Notes: generated from the sequence alone by a model not told the origin. 64,000 nt of DNA from Lysobacteraceae bacterium (GCA_023954075.1 JAMLIV010000018.1:1-64000), one strand, 5' to 3'; positions 32,100 through 41,561 are shown, numbered from the stretch's first letter. Made by a program: numbers and translations.

Positions 32100-34823
32100 A
32101 TGAATCCGTTGAATGACATGCCCGACAACGATGCCACCGAAACCCGCGAGTGGCTGGAGTCCCTGCAGGCGGTGACCGAGCGCGAGGGCACCGATCGCGC
32201 CCACTATCTGCTCGAGCGCATGGTGTCGCAGACGCGCCGCGCCGGCGGCTTCCTGCCCTTCGCGCCCACGACCGACTACATCAACACCATTCCGCCCCAC
32301 GCCGAGGTGAAAAGCCCGGGCGATTCGGCGATGGAGTGGCGCATCCGTTCCCTGATCCGCTGGAACGCGATGGCGATGGTGGTGCGCACCAACCGCAAGC
32401 CGGGCGATCTGGGCGGGCACATCGCCAGCTTCGCCAGCGTGGCGACGCTGTTCGACGTCGGCTTCAACCATTTCTGGCGCGGCCCCACGGCCGATCATCC
32501 CGGCGACCTCGTTTCACTGCAGGGCCACTCCAGCCCCGGCGTGTATGCGCGCTCCTTTCTGGAGGGGCGCTTCACCGAATCCCAGCTCGACAACTTCCGC
32601 ATGGAGGTGGACGGCAAGGGCATTTCCTCCTATCCGCATCCCTGGCTGATGCCCGATTACTGGCAGATGCCCACGGTGTCGATGGGCCTGGGGCCGCTGG
32701 CGGCGATCTATCAGGCGCGCAACAGCCGCTATCTCGAGCACCGTGGCCTCCTGCCCACCACCGACCGCAAGATCTGGTGTTTCCTGGGCGACGGCGAGTG
32801 CGACGAGCCCGAGAGCCTGGGCGCGATCTCGGTCGCCGGACGCGAGAACCTCGACAACCTGGTGTTCGTCGTGAACTGCAACCTGCAGCGCCTGGACGGC
32901 CCGGTGCGCGGCAATGGCAAGATCATCCAGGAGCTGGAAGGCGTGTTCCGCGGTGCCGGCTGGAACGTCATCAAGGTGCTCTGGGGCAGCTACTGGGATC
33001 CGCTTTTCGCGCGCGACAAGGACGGCATCCTGCGCCGCCTGATGATGGAAACCGTCGACGGCGAGTACCAGAACTACAAGGCCTTCGGCGGTGCCTACAC
33101 GCGCGAGCATTTCTTCGGGAAATACCCGGAGACCGCGGCCATGGTGGCGAATCTTTCCGACGAGGACATCTGGCGCCTCAACCGCGGCGGCCACGATCCG
33201 CACAAGGTGTACGCCGCCTACCATCAGGCGGTGAACACCAAGGGCATGCCCACGGTGATCCTGGCCAAGACGGTCAAGGGCTACGGCATGGGCTCGGCGG
33301 GCGAGGCGCTCAACCCCACCCACCAGACCAAGAAGATGGATGACGGCGCGATCAAGGCCTTCCGCGATCGCTTCAACATTCCCGTCAGCGACAAGCAGAT
33401 CGACGAATCCGAGCAGATTCCGTTCTACCACCCCGGCGAAAACTCGCCCGAGGTGCAGTACATGAAGGAGCGCCGCGCCGCGCTCGGCGGCTTTCTGCCG
33501 CGCCGCCGCCGCACCGCCGACCAGACCTTCGAAGTGCCGGCGCTGGACAAGTTCGAGCGCCTGCTCAAGAGCACCGGCGAGCGCGAAATCAGCACCACCA
33601 TGGCCTTCGTGCAGGCCCTCAACATCCTCCTGCGCGACAAGGTCATCGGCCCGCACGTCGTCCCCATCGTGGGCGACGAGGCGCGCACCTTCGGCATGGA
33701 AGGCCTGTTCCGCCAGATCGGCATCTATGCCTCCAGCGGGCAGAAGTACAAGCCGGTGGATGCCGATCAGCTCATGTACTACCGCGAGGACCAGGCCGGG
33801 CAGGTGCTGCAGGAAGGCATCACCGAGGCCGGCGCGTTCGCCTCGTGGCTGGCGCTGGCCACCAGCTACAGCACCAACAACCTGCCGATGCTGCCATTTT
33901 TCATCTACTACTCGATGTTCGGCTTCCAGCGCTTCGGCGACCTGGCCTGGCAGGCCGGCGACATGCGCGCGCGCGGCTTCCTGCTGGGTGCCACCGCCGG
34001 GCGCACCACGCTCAACGGCGAGGGCCTGCAGCACGAGGACGGCCATTCGCACCTTTTCTCCAGCGCCATCCCCAACTGCCGCTCCTTCGATCCGGCGTTC
34101 GGTTACGAGGTCGTCGTGCTGCTGCAGCACGGCATGCGCAAGATGCTGACCGAACAGGTGGACGAGTATTACTACCTCACCCTGCTCAACGAGAACTACC
34201 CGCACCCGGACATGCCGGAAGGTGCCGCGGAAGGCATCGTGAAGGGCATGTATCTTCTGCGCGAATCGGGAATCGGGAATGGGGAATCGGGCAAGGGCAA
34301 AAGCCGGAGCAAGGCGTCGAGCGCGCCTTGCGTGCAGCTGATGGGCTCGGGCGCGATCCTGCGCGAGGTGATGGCGGCGGCGGAGCTGCTGGACAAGGAG
34401 TTCGGGGTCAAGGCCGACATCTGGAGCTGCACCAGCTTCACCGAGCTGGGCCGCGACGGCTTCGACGCCGAGCGCTGGAATCGCCTCAACCCCGAGACCA
34501 GGACGCCGCGCGTGCCCTATGTGACCGCGCAGCTGCAGGGCCGCACCGGCCCGGTGATCGCCGCGACCGACTACGTGCGCACCTTCGCCGACCAGATCCG
34601 CGCCTTCGTGCCGGGCCATTACACCGTGCTGGGCACCGACGGCTTCGGCCGCTCCGACACCCGCGCCAACCTGCGCCGCTTCTTCGAAGTGGACCGCTAC
34701 CACATCGCCCACGCCGCCATCGACGCGCTGGCGAAGGAAGGCACCATGAACGTCCGCGACGTGGCGCGCGCGATCAAGGTGTTCGGCATCGACACGGCGC
34801 GGGAAAATCCGATGCATGTGTGA
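32100..34823 (+). CDS. aceE: Pyruvate dehydrogenase E1 component, homodimeric type
   Basis: The 907-residue thiamine-diphosphate enzyme decarboxylates pyruvate and reductively acetylates the lipoyl E2 subunit. Characteristic segments are the N-terminal E2-binding helix region, WRGPTADHPGDLVSLQGHSSPGVYARSFLEG, the ThDP motif FLGDGECDEPESLGAIS (about residues 228-244), MSTTMAFVQAL-type interface residues, and GLQHEDGHSHL. An in-frame insert of about 12 residues (RESGIGNGESGKGKSRSK, around residue 722) comes from a GAATCGG repeat and is absent from the E. coli enzyme. Start: ATG 32100 with AGGGAG 7 nt upstream. No aceF or lpd follows in the window. Confidence 0.96.
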   Translation: MNPLNDMPDNDATETREWLESLQAVTEREGTDRAHYLLERMVSQTRRAGGFLPFAPTTDYINTIPPHAEVKSPGDSAMEWRIRSLIRWNAMAMVVRTNRKPGDLGGHIASFASVATLFDVGFNHFWRGPTADHPGDLVSLQGHSSPGVYARSFLEGRFTESQLDNFRMEVDGKGISSYPHPWLMPDYWQMPTVSMGLGPLAAIYQARNSRYLEHRGLLPTTDRKIWCFLGDGECDEPESLGAISVAGRENLDNLVFVVNCNLQRLDGPVRGNGKIIQELEGVFRGAGWNVIKVLWGSYWDPLFARDKDGILRRLMMETVDGEYQNYKAFGGAYTREHFFGKYPETAAMVANLSDEDIWRLNRGGHDPHKVYAAYHQAVNTKGMPTVILAKTVKGYGMGSAGEALNPTHQTKKMDDGAIKAFRDRFNIPVSDKQIDESEQIPFYHPGENSPEVQYMKERRAALGGFLPRRRRTADQTFEVPALDKFERLLKSTGEREISTTMAFVQALNILLRDKVIGPHVVPIVGDEARTFGMEGLFRQIGIYASSGQKYKPVDADQLMYYREDQAGQVLQEGITEAGAFASWLALATSYSTNNLPMLPFFIYYSMFGFQRFGDLAWQAGDMRARGFLLGATAGRTTLNGEGLQHEDGHSHLFSSAIPNCRSFDPAFGYEVVVLLQHGMRKMLTEQVDEYYYLTLLNENYPHPDMPEGAAEGIVKGMYLLRESGIGNGESGKGKSRSKASSAPCVQLMGSGAILREVMAAAELLDKEFGVKADIWSCTSFTELGRDGFDAERWNRLNPETRTPRVPYVTAQLQGRTGPVIAATDYVRTFADQIRAFVPGHYTVLGTDGFGRSDTRANLRRFFEVDRYHIAHAAIDALAKEGTMNVRDVARAIKVFGIDTARENPMHV
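34263..34291 (+). repeat. GAATCGGG tandem repeat inside aceE
   Basis: Four near-copies of GAATCGG/GAATGGGG units run through 34263-34291 in frame within aceE. Runs of this kind are a dispersed repeat of Xanthomonadaceae genomes, normally intergenic. Its length and phase keep the aceE frame open. Confidence 0.75.
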
Positions 34824-34920
34824 GTCGGGCGAGGAACGTTGACACAGCGACGCAAGACGCCCTGACTCTGTTGTCCAGGCTGCGCGCCGGGCTGTCGATC
34901 ATGGCCCCGGCGCATTTTCC

Positions 34921-35601
34921 GTGCGGTTCGCGGGGTGCCCTTTCTGCGGGCATTCGGTATTCGTGTGCTTGAATCGCAGTGAGTCGGGCGTGCGCTGCGT
35001 GTGTTGTGCGGCAAGTACCGTGCAACTCTCCATCGGCCTGGCTGTGGCGTGCGAAGTCGAAGTCACCGACCTTTCCAGGATGGATGTCTATGAACTTTCC
35101 GCCACGGGACCATTCGTCGAACACCTGCACAAGCGCGGTCCGGGCCGTGTTCTCCGAATATCATTCTGACGTCGCGCCCGGAACCACATGGCAGGGCATC
35201 CGCTGCGAGGATGCGCAGGGCCTGACCTGGCCGGATGCCTGTTTTGATCCGGTAACTCATACCGAAGTATTCGAGCATGTGCCCGACGATGCGCGCGGGT
35301 TTTCGGAACTGCGCCGGGTTCTGCGGCCCGGGGGGAGGATACTGTTCACCGTGCCGCTGTTCGATGCGCAAGACACCGTGGAGCGCGTCCGGGGGGCGAC
35401 GGCATTGAACACCTGATGCCGGCGGAGCATCACATCGATCCGTTCAACGGGAATGAGCCGGTTCTGGCGTTTCGCGACTACGGCCGCGATATCGTGCAGC
35501 GGCTCGAACGCGCGGGCTTTGGTGAGGCAAGGATCGAGGTGCCGGCCTTTCCGGTGCCGTGGGCGCGGCTGCGGCCGGTGGTGCGGGTCATCGCGGTATG
35601 A
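34921..35601 (+). pseudogene. SAM-dependent methyltransferase with zinc-ribbon start, frameshifted
   Basis: Similarity runs through three frames. The first frame encodes CPFCGHSVFVCLNRSESGVRC (a Cys-pair ribbon) and VYELSATGPFVEHL, up to about 35150. The second encodes LTWPDACFDPVTHTEVFEHVPDDARGF and LRRVLRPGGRILFTVPL, the methyltransferase motif II/III region, up to about 35395. The third resumes as GDGIEHLMPAEHHIDPF and FRDYGRDIVQRLERAGFGEARI. The second shift falls in a run of six G residues, so a sequencing error is possible there. The Rossmann glycine motif is not evident. Neighbours: aceE upstream and sodC downstream. Confidence 0.7.
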
Positions 35602-35711
35602 GGTGACGATTCACGGCGTTGGACGCGCTGAACACGACCGTTCGTCTGCCCGGATGCCTGCCGAGGTGCAGGCGACTATGCTCTTGCGTTCCGAACGACA
35701 GGAGACGTCCC

Positions 35712-36308
35712 ATGAACATCCGCGCCAAGCACTTCCTTACCGCACTGGCCATCGCGTGTGCCGCTGCGGCGTGTTCCCAGCCCGCCGAACCGCCGCCGCC
35801 GCCGGCTCCGGTGCAGCCGCCGCCGCCGCCGGCTCCGCCCGCACCTCCCGCGCCGCCGCCGGCTGCGTCCGCCAGCGCGGAGCTGGCACCCACCGAAGGC
35901 AATGCCGCCGCCGGTACGCTGACGCTCACGGCCGAAGCCGACGGCGTGCGCATCACCGGCAGCCTCGCGGGCGTTGCGCCGGGCGGCACGCACGGTTTCC
36001 ACGTGCACGAAACCGGTGACTGCAGCGCCCCCGATGCCTCCAGCGCCGGCCCGCACTTCAATCCGGGCAACCATCCGCACGGCCATCCGGGCCAGGGCGA
36101 GCACCACGCCGGCGACATGCCGAACCTGGTGGCCGACGACGCGGGCGTGCTGGCGGTCGATGTGGTGGTATCGGGCGTGACCCTGGGCGATGGCGCTGAA
36201 ACGGACGTCCTCGGGCGCGCGCTGGTGCTGCACGCCAAGGCCGACGACTACGCCACCCAGCCGTCCGGTGATTCCGGCGCGCGCATCGCCTGCGGCGTGA
36301 TTCGCTGA
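35712..36308 (+). CDS. sodC: Cu/Zn superoxide dismutase, lipoprotein type
   Basis: The 198-residue protein starts with a lipoprotein signal (ALAIACAAAACSQ) followed by a Pro/Ala-rich tether (about residues 24-52) and a CuZn-SOD domain. Metal ligands are visible in HGFHVHETGDC, HFNPGNHPHGHPGQGEHHAGD and VLHAKADDY; the two disulfide cysteines are in TGDCSAP and RIACGVIR. It removes periplasmic superoxide and would be membrane-tethered. Start: ATG 35712 with GGAG about 8 nt upstream; the longer frame from 35619 is antisense-like and unsupported. Confidence 0.92.
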   Translation: MNIRAKHFLTALAIACAAAACSQPAEPPPPPAPVQPPPPPAPPAPPAPPPAASASAELAPTEGNAAAGTLTLTAEADGVRITGSLAGVAPGGTHGFHVHETGDCSAPDASSAGPHFNPGNHPHGHPGQGEHHAGDMPNLVADDAGVLAVDVVVSGVTLGDGAETDVLGRALVLHAKADDYATQPSGDSGARIACGVIR

Positions 36309-36525
36309 TTCGACGCATCGCGACGGGAACCCTCGCCGACGCTCGTGCGGAACGGGCGTCGGCGGCGCAGCCCCGATCCGTGCGGCTGACGCTCCGCTCG
36401 GTCGGCTCCCGCCGCCAGCACAGTAGGTCGGCCCTACGCGGCCGACATTCCGCCTGGTCGGCCTCCGGATCGAATCCGGGGCAGGCCGCCGCGGCCGGCG
36501 CGGTGCTTCTGCCAGAATTGCGCGG
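36309..36525. other. Intergenic sequence sodC-glnE, no gene seen
   Basis: This GC-rich spacer has short imperfect inverted repeats around CGGTCGGC and AGTAGGTCGGCC sequences but no ORF, RNA gene or convincing promoter. It probably contains the glnE promoter, which I cannot place. Confidence 0.4.
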
Positions 36526-39354
36526 ATGAACGCCCTTCCCGCGCCGCTTGCCGGACACCTGCACCGCCAGCTCGAACGCCTGCGCGCGGCCGCACCGCAG
36601 GCGCTGGCGGAGCGGGCCGCCGCGCCGGCGCGGATGGCGTCGCTTGAGCGGATTCTGCTCGCCAGCGATTACGCGCTGGATCGGCTGTGCGCCGAGCCGG
36701 CGCTGCTGGCCGCGCTCGATGTGCCGCGCGAAGCGCTGGTACTTCCGCCGGGGGATCCGGCGTCGTGGGCCGCGCGCCTGCGCCGCCATCGGCATGCCGA
36801 AAGCGTGCGCCTGATCCACCGCGACGTGAACGGTATCGACACCATCGAGGACACCCTCGCCGGCACGTCGATCCTGGCCGAAGCCTGCCTTTGCGCCGCG
36901 CTGGCGGCGGTGGAAGACAGCCTGCGTGCTCGCCACGGCGTGCCGCGCAACGACGCGGGGCAGGAACAGCGCTTGGTGGTGTTCGCGCTCGGCAAACTCG
37001 GCGGCGGCGAGCTGAATTTTTCTTCCGATGTCGATCTGGTGTTCGCCTTTCCCGAGGCGGGCCAGAGCGACGGCGCGCGTCCGCTCGACAACGGCGACTG
37101 GTTCCAGCGCGCCGGCCAGCAGCTGATCCAGATGCTGTCGGCGGTGACCGCCGAAGGCATGGCCTATCGCGTCGACATGCGGCTGCGTCCGTTCGGCCAG
37201 AGCGGGCGGCTGGCGCAGTCGTTCGCCGCCATGGAGCACTATTTCCAGCGCGAGGGGCGCGACTGGGAACGCTATGCCTGGATCAAGGCGCGACCGGTGG
37301 CCGGCGACCTTGCCGCCGGCGAGCGTTTCCTGGCGACGTTGCGGCCCTTCGTCTACCGCCGCTACCTCGACTTCGGCGCGTTCGAGGGCCTGCGCGAAAT
37401 GAAGACGCTGATCGAAGCCGAGGTGCAGCGCCGCGATCTGGAAGGCCACCTCAAGCTCGGGCGCGGCGGCATCCGCGAGATCGAGTTCATCGTGCAGCTG
37501 CAGCAGCTGATCCGCGGTGGACGCGAGCCGGCGCTGCGCGAGCGCGGCCTGCTGCCGGCGCTGGCGCGCCTGCGCGAGCACGGCCACGTTCCGGACGCCA
37601 GCGCCGCGGCGCTGGATGCGGCCTATCGCTTCCTGCGGCGTCTGGAAAACCGCCTGCAGATGCTGCGCGAGGAGCAGACCCACAGCCTGCCCGAAAGTGA
37701 AACCGACCGCGCGCGTATCGCCCTGGGCCTGGGGTTTGCGGACTGGGGCGCGCTGCTGACGATGCTGGAACGGCACCGCGATGCCGTGCGCGACGAATTC
37801 GCGCGGGTGTTCGAGGCGCGCGACCAGTTGCCTCGCGGCGCGCCCCGGGAGGACGTTGCCGCGCTCGACCTGGTCTGGATCGATCCGGAGGATGCCGCCG
37901 CGCCGTCGCGTCTGGCACAGGCCGGATTCACCGATGCCGCCGCGCTGGCGCGGCGGCTGATCGCGTTTCGGCGTCTTCCGGCGCTGGCGACGCTGTCGGC
38001 GCGCGCCGCCGGCCGGCTCGATCGCCTGATGCCGCGCCTGCTGGATGCGGCGGCGCACAGCGCTGCGCCGGACGCCGCGGCGATGCGGGCGCTGGAGCTG
38101 GTGCAGGCGGTGCTGCGTCGCTCCAGCTACCTGGCGCTGCTCGACGAAGCGCCCGCCGCGCTGGCGCGGGTGGTGGACGTGATGGCGCGCAGCCGCTGGA
38201 TGGCCGAACGCCTGTGCGCGCATCCGCTCCTGCTCGATGAATTGCTCGACGCGCGTGCCGATGCCGCACCGCCTTCGCAGGCCGAAATGGAGGCGGCGCT
38301 GGGCCGCGCGCTTGCCTCCCACGCGGAAGATGACATCGAGGCGCGCCTCATCACGCTCAACGAGTTTCGCCTGAGCTGTACGTTCCGGGTCGCGCGTGCG
38401 CGCCTGGTGGACCGGCAGGATGCGCCCAGCAGCGCGCGCCAGCTTGCCTTCATCGCCCAGGCGGTGCTGCGCGCGGTGCTGCCGATGGCGGTGGACGAGC
38501 TTGCGCACCAGCACGGCCGTCTGCCGTCCGGCGGCGTGGCCGCGATCGCCTACGGCAGCTTCGGCGGTGACGAGCTGGGCTTTGGCTCGGATCTGGATCT
38601 GGTTTTCCTCTACGACGAGGCCTTCGACGCGTCGGAAACCGACGGCGCGCGCCCGCTCGAAGCGGTGCGCTACCACACCCGCGTGGTGCAGAAGGTGATC
38701 GCGCTGCTGGCGATGGCGACGCCGGCCGGCCGCCTGTACGAAACCGACCTGCGGCTGCGCCCGGATGGTGGCAAGGGGCTCCTGGTCTCCAGCCTGCAGA
38801 GCTTTTCCAGCTATCAGCACGAGCGCGCCTGGACCTGGGAACAGCAGGCGCTGGTGCGCGCCCGCGCCGTGGCCGGGGACGCGGCGGTGCAGGCGGCCTT
38901 CGAGCGGATCCGGGCCGAGGTGCTGTGCCGCCCGCGTCCGCGCGCGACGGTGTGCCGCGACGCGCGCGACATGCGCCAGCGGATGCGCGCCGAGCTGGAC
39001 CGCTCACGCGAGGACCTGTTCGATCTCAAGCAGGGCCATGGCGGGCTGGTGGACCTGGAATTCCTGGTGCAGGCCGCGGTGCTGATCGCCGCAGCCGAGG
39101 CACCGGGCGTGACCGCCAGCACCCGCACGCCGGAGCTGATCGACGCGCTGGCCGGCTGCGGTTTCTTCAGCACGCCTTCCGCGCAGGCGCTGCGCCGGGC
39201 GCACGGCGTGCTGCTTGCGCGCGCGTTGGCCTGTACGCTGGACGGCCGCGCGCGGCTGGCGACACCCGACGCTGCGCTGGATGACGCGCGTGCCGCGATC
39301 AAGGCCGCGTGGCAGAACTACCTGGCAAAACCGCTGCCTGATGCAACGGGTTGA
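36526..39354 (+). CDS. glnE: Bifunctional glutamine synthetase adenylyltransferase/deadenylase
   Basis: The 942-residue enzyme has two nucleotidyltransferase domains. The N-terminal one (deadenylation) shows ALGKLGGGELNFSSDVDLVFAF (about residues 154-175) and LRPFGQSGRL. The C-terminal one (adenylylation) shows AYGSFGGDELGFGSDLDLVFLYDE (about 671-694) and the LRLRPDGGKGLLVSSLQSF segment. Between them lies a regulatory helical region. It controls glutamine synthetase in response to nitrogen through PII. Length and motif order are standard. The next gene, nhaA, starts 3 bp after its stop, so they are probably in one transcript. Confidence 0.96.
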   Translation: MNALPAPLAGHLHRQLERLRAAAPQALAERAAAPARMASLERILLASDYALDRLCAEPALLAALDVPREALVLPPGDPASWAARLRRHRHAESVRLIHRDVNGIDTIEDTLAGTSILAEACLCAALAAVEDSLRARHGVPRNDAGQEQRLVVFALGKLGGGELNFSSDVDLVFAFPEAGQSDGARPLDNGDWFQRAGQQLIQMLSAVTAEGMAYRVDMRLRPFGQSGRLAQSFAAMEHYFQREGRDWERYAWIKARPVAGDLAAGERFLATLRPFVYRRYLDFGAFEGLREMKTLIEAEVQRRDLEGHLKLGRGGIREIEFIVQLQQLIRGGREPALRERGLLPALARLREHGHVPDASAAALDAAYRFLRRLENRLQMLREEQTHSLPESETDRARIALGLGFADWGALLTMLERHRDAVRDEFARVFEARDQLPRGAPREDVAALDLVWIDPEDAAAPSRLAQAGFTDAAALARRLIAFRRLPALATLSARAAGRLDRLMPRLLDAAAHSAAPDAAAMRALELVQAVLRRSSYLALLDEAPAALARVVDVMARSRWMAERLCAHPLLLDELLDARADAAPPSQAEMEAALGRALASHAEDDIEARLITLNEFRLSCTFRVARARLVDRQDAPSSARQLAFIAQAVLRAVLPMAVDELAHQHGRLPSGGVAAIAYGSFGGDELGFGSDLDLVFLYDEAFDASETDGARPLEAVRYHTRVVQKVIALLAMATPAGRLYETDLRLRPDGGKGLLVSSLQSFSSYQHERAWTWEQQALVRARAVAGDAAVQAAFERIRAEVLCRPRPRATVCRDARDMRQRMRAELDRSREDLFDLKQGHGGLVDLEFLVQAAVLIAAAEAPGVTASTRTPELIDALAGCGFFSTPSAQALRRAHGVLLARALACTLDGRARLATPDAALDDARAAIKAAWQNYLAKPLPDATG

Positions 39355-39357
39355 GCA

Positions 39358-40572
39358 ATGTCTTCGAACGATACCGGGTCCGTGACCCCTGCGAACGCCC
39401 TCGGGCGAGTGATCGATCTTCTGCGCGGACCGGCCGGCGGCGGCGTGCTGCTGGTGCTGTGCGCGGCGGCGGCGATGGTTGTCGCCAACAGTCCCTGGCG
39501 CGAAGCCTACTTCGCGCTGCTCGGCTATCCGCTCGGGCTGGGCAGCGGCACGATGCGGCTGGAGCTGTCGGCGCTGCTGTGGATCAACGATGCGCTGATG
39601 GCGCTGTTCTTTCTGCTGGTGGCGCTGGAGATCAAGCGCGAGATGGTGGTGGGGCAACTGCGTACCCGCGCCCAGCTGATGCTGCCCCTGCTGTGCGCGA
39701 TCGGCGGCATGGCGGTGCCTGCGGCGATCTACGCCGGCTTCAATTTCGGCGACAGCGAAGCGATCCACGGCTGGGCCATTCCCTCGGCCACCGACATCGC
39801 CTTCGCGCTGGGCATCCTCGCGCTGCTGGGCAGCCGCGTGCCGCTCGGACTCAGGGTGCTGCTCTCGGCCATCGCGGTGCTCGACGATCTGGGTGCCATC
39901 GTGGTGATCGCGCTGTTCTACACCGACAAGCTTCGGATCGCGCTGCTGCTGGCCGCGCTCGGCGTGCTGGGGCTCATGTACCTGCTCAACCTGTTCGGTC
40001 TGGCGCGTACCTGGCTGTTGCTGGCGCTGGGCGCGGTGCTGTGGGTGCTGGTGTTCAACTCCGGCGTGCACGCGACGCTGGCGGGCGTGGCGACCGGCCT
40101 GATGATCCCGCTGCATGATCGCACCCGGCCGCAGCGCGGGCCGCTGGAGCGACTCGAACGCCAGTTCCATCCCTGGGTGACCTGGCTGATCCTGCCGCTG
40201 TTCGCTTTCGCCAATGCCGGCGTCGATCTGGCCGGGGTGACCCTGGAAATGGGCCTGCACCCGGTGCCGCTGGGTATCGCGATGGGCCTGGTGGTCGGCA
40301 AGCCGATCGGTATCGGCGGTGCAGCCTGGCTGGCGCGCCGCGCGGGCCTGGCGGCGTGGCCGGCGGGCGTGCGCGGTGACGCCTTGCTCGGCATGGCGAT
40401 GCTGTGCGGCATCGGCTTCACCATGAGCCTGTTCATCGGCGGCCTGTCGTTTGCGCCCGGCAGCGAAGCCGCGCACATTCATCGACTGGGCATCCTCGGC
40501 GGATCCACCCTCGCCGCCATTTTTGGCAGCTTCTGGCTGCGGCGCTGCCTGCGCCCGGTGGAGCCGGTCTGA
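39358..40572 (+). CDS. nhaA: Na+/H+ antiporter NhaA
   Basis: The 404-residue inner-membrane protein has 12 hydrophobic segments. The functional core is visible in AIPSATDIAFALGIL and IAVLDDLGAIVVIALFYT, holding the paired aspartates, and in the late helix GIGFTMSLFIGGLSF. It exchanges Na+ for protons and is pH-regulated. It begins 3 bp after glnE and overlaps the following epimerase gene by one base (TGATG), so all three genes form a tight unit. Confidence 0.95.
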   Translation: MSSNDTGSVTPANALGRVIDLLRGPAGGGVLLVLCAAAAMVVANSPWREAYFALLGYPLGLGSGTMRLELSALLWINDALMALFFLLVALEIKREMVVGQLRTRAQLMLPLLCAIGGMAVPAAIYAGFNFGDSEAIHGWAIPSATDIAFALGILALLGSRVPLGLRVLLSAIAVLDDLGAIVVIALFYTDKLRIALLLAALGVLGLMYLLNLFGLARTWLLLALGAVLWVLVFNSGVHATLAGVATGLMIPLHDRTRPQRGPLERLERQFHPWVTWLILPLFAFANAGVDLAGVTLEMGLHPVPLGIAMGLVVGKPIGIGGAAWLARRAGLAAWPAGVRGDALLGMAMLCGIGFTMSLFIGGLSFAPGSEAAHIHRLGILGGSTLAAIFGSFWLRRCLRPVEPV

Positions 40573-41429
40573 TGCGCGCACTGGTGCTCGGTGCGACCGG
40601 ACAGATCGGGCGGTTCCTGCTGCCCGAGCTTCTCGCCCAGGGGTTCGTGGTCGAGGCGGTTTCGCGCCAGGCGCAACCCGCACGCGAAGGCGTCACCTGG
40701 AGCCGCTTCGATCTTTACGCCGGCGGCGATGCGGCGACGGCACCGGATGTCGTGTTCAGCACCGGGCCACTCGACGGCCTGCTCGCCTGGCTCGGGCGCA
40801 CGCGGCACCGGCCCGAGCGCATCGTCGCCTTCAGCTCCACCAGCGCGGAAACCAAGCGGGACTCGCCCGATGCGGGCGAGCGCGAACTGGCCGCCAACCT
40901 GGCGCGCGCCGAGGCGGCGCTCGAAGCCTTCTGCGATGCACGCCGCATCGGCTGGACCATCCTGCGACCGACCCTGGTCTACGGTTGCGGCCTGGACGCC
41001 AACCTGAGCCGCATCGCCGCGCTGGCCCGGCGCTGGCGCGTGGTGCCGCTTTCCATCGACGCCGTCGGCCTGCGCCAGCCCGTGCATGCGCAGGATCTGG
41101 CGGCTTGCGCAGTCCGCGCAGCGATGCGTCCGCAAAGTGCGCAACGGCACTATGACCTCGGCGGCGGAGAAGCACTTTCGTATCGGGAAATGGTGCAGCG
41201 CACCGTGGCGTGCATCCGGCCGCGGGGCTACCTCGTGCTGCTGCCCGCCTGGCTGTTCGATGGCCTGATGCAGACGGTCTCGCGGTTTCATGCCATGTCG
41301 GGAGCGGGGCGCGGCGTGGTGGAGCGGATGCGGCGCGACATGGTGTTCGACAACGCCGCCGCGGCGCGCGATCTGGACTGGAACCCGCGGCCCTACCGGC
41401 CGGGCGCGGCGGATTTTCCGAACGCCTGA
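40572..41429 (+). CDS. NAD(P)-dependent epimerase/reductase, SDR family
   Basis: The 285-residue protein is an atypical extended SDR. It starts LVLGATGQIGRFLLPELLAQGF (GxxGxxG Rossmann motif) and contains IVAFSSTSAETKRDS (serine region) and RPTLVYGCGLDANLSRIAAL. It lacks an obvious YxxxK, which is seen in some SDRs of lipid or sugar nucleotide modification, so enzymatic activity is uncertain. Start: ATG overlapping the nhaA stop by one base; the longer frame is rejected. No partner genes hint at a substrate. Confidence 0.8.
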   Translation: MRALVLGATGQIGRFLLPELLAQGFVVEAVSRQAQPAREGVTWSRFDLYAGGDAATAPDVVFSTGPLDGLLAWLGRTRHRPERIVAFSSTSAETKRDSPDAGERELAANLARAEAALEAFCDARRIGWTILRPTLVYGCGLDANLSRIAALARRWRVVPLSIDAVGLRQPVHAQDLAACAVRAAMRPQSAQRHYDLGGGEALSYREMVQRTVACIRPRGYLVLLPAWLFDGLMQTVSRFHAMSGAGRGVVERMRRDMVFDNAAAARDLDWNPRPYRPGAADFPNA

Positions 41430-41447
41430 TGCCCGCGTGATGGTGCA

Positions 41448-41460
41448 TCGCATCATGCGA
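41448..41460. promoter_or_regulatory. Perfect palindrome TCGCAT-C-ATGCGA (putative operator)
   Basis: Six-base arms are exact inverted copies around a single C. It lies 27 bp before the -35 box of the lipase-operon promoter, a reasonable site for a dimeric regulator. Its cognate regulator is unknown. Confidence 0.35.
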
Positions 41461-41486
41461 ACTCTTCGGTACCGTACGCCACAGCA

Positions 41487-41516
41487 TTGCTAAGAGCTGA
41501 ACGCGATACCTATGAT
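41487..41516 (+). promoter_or_regulatory. Putative sigma-70 promoter of the lipase operon
   Basis: TTGCTA (41487-41492) and TATGAT (41511-41516) are separated by 18 bp, giving 4 and 5 matches to the consensus hexamers. The -10 box ends 45 bp before the lipase ATG. Confidence 0.5.
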
Positions 41517-41561
41517 AGGACCGCGTTGCGTCCATCCCCGGTTGCCGAAGGAACCCAGAAC

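Noticed and set aside
36058..38820. A 920-codon minus-strand frame
   Set aside because: Antisense to sodC and glnE, with Arg/Gln/His-rich low-complexity sequence.
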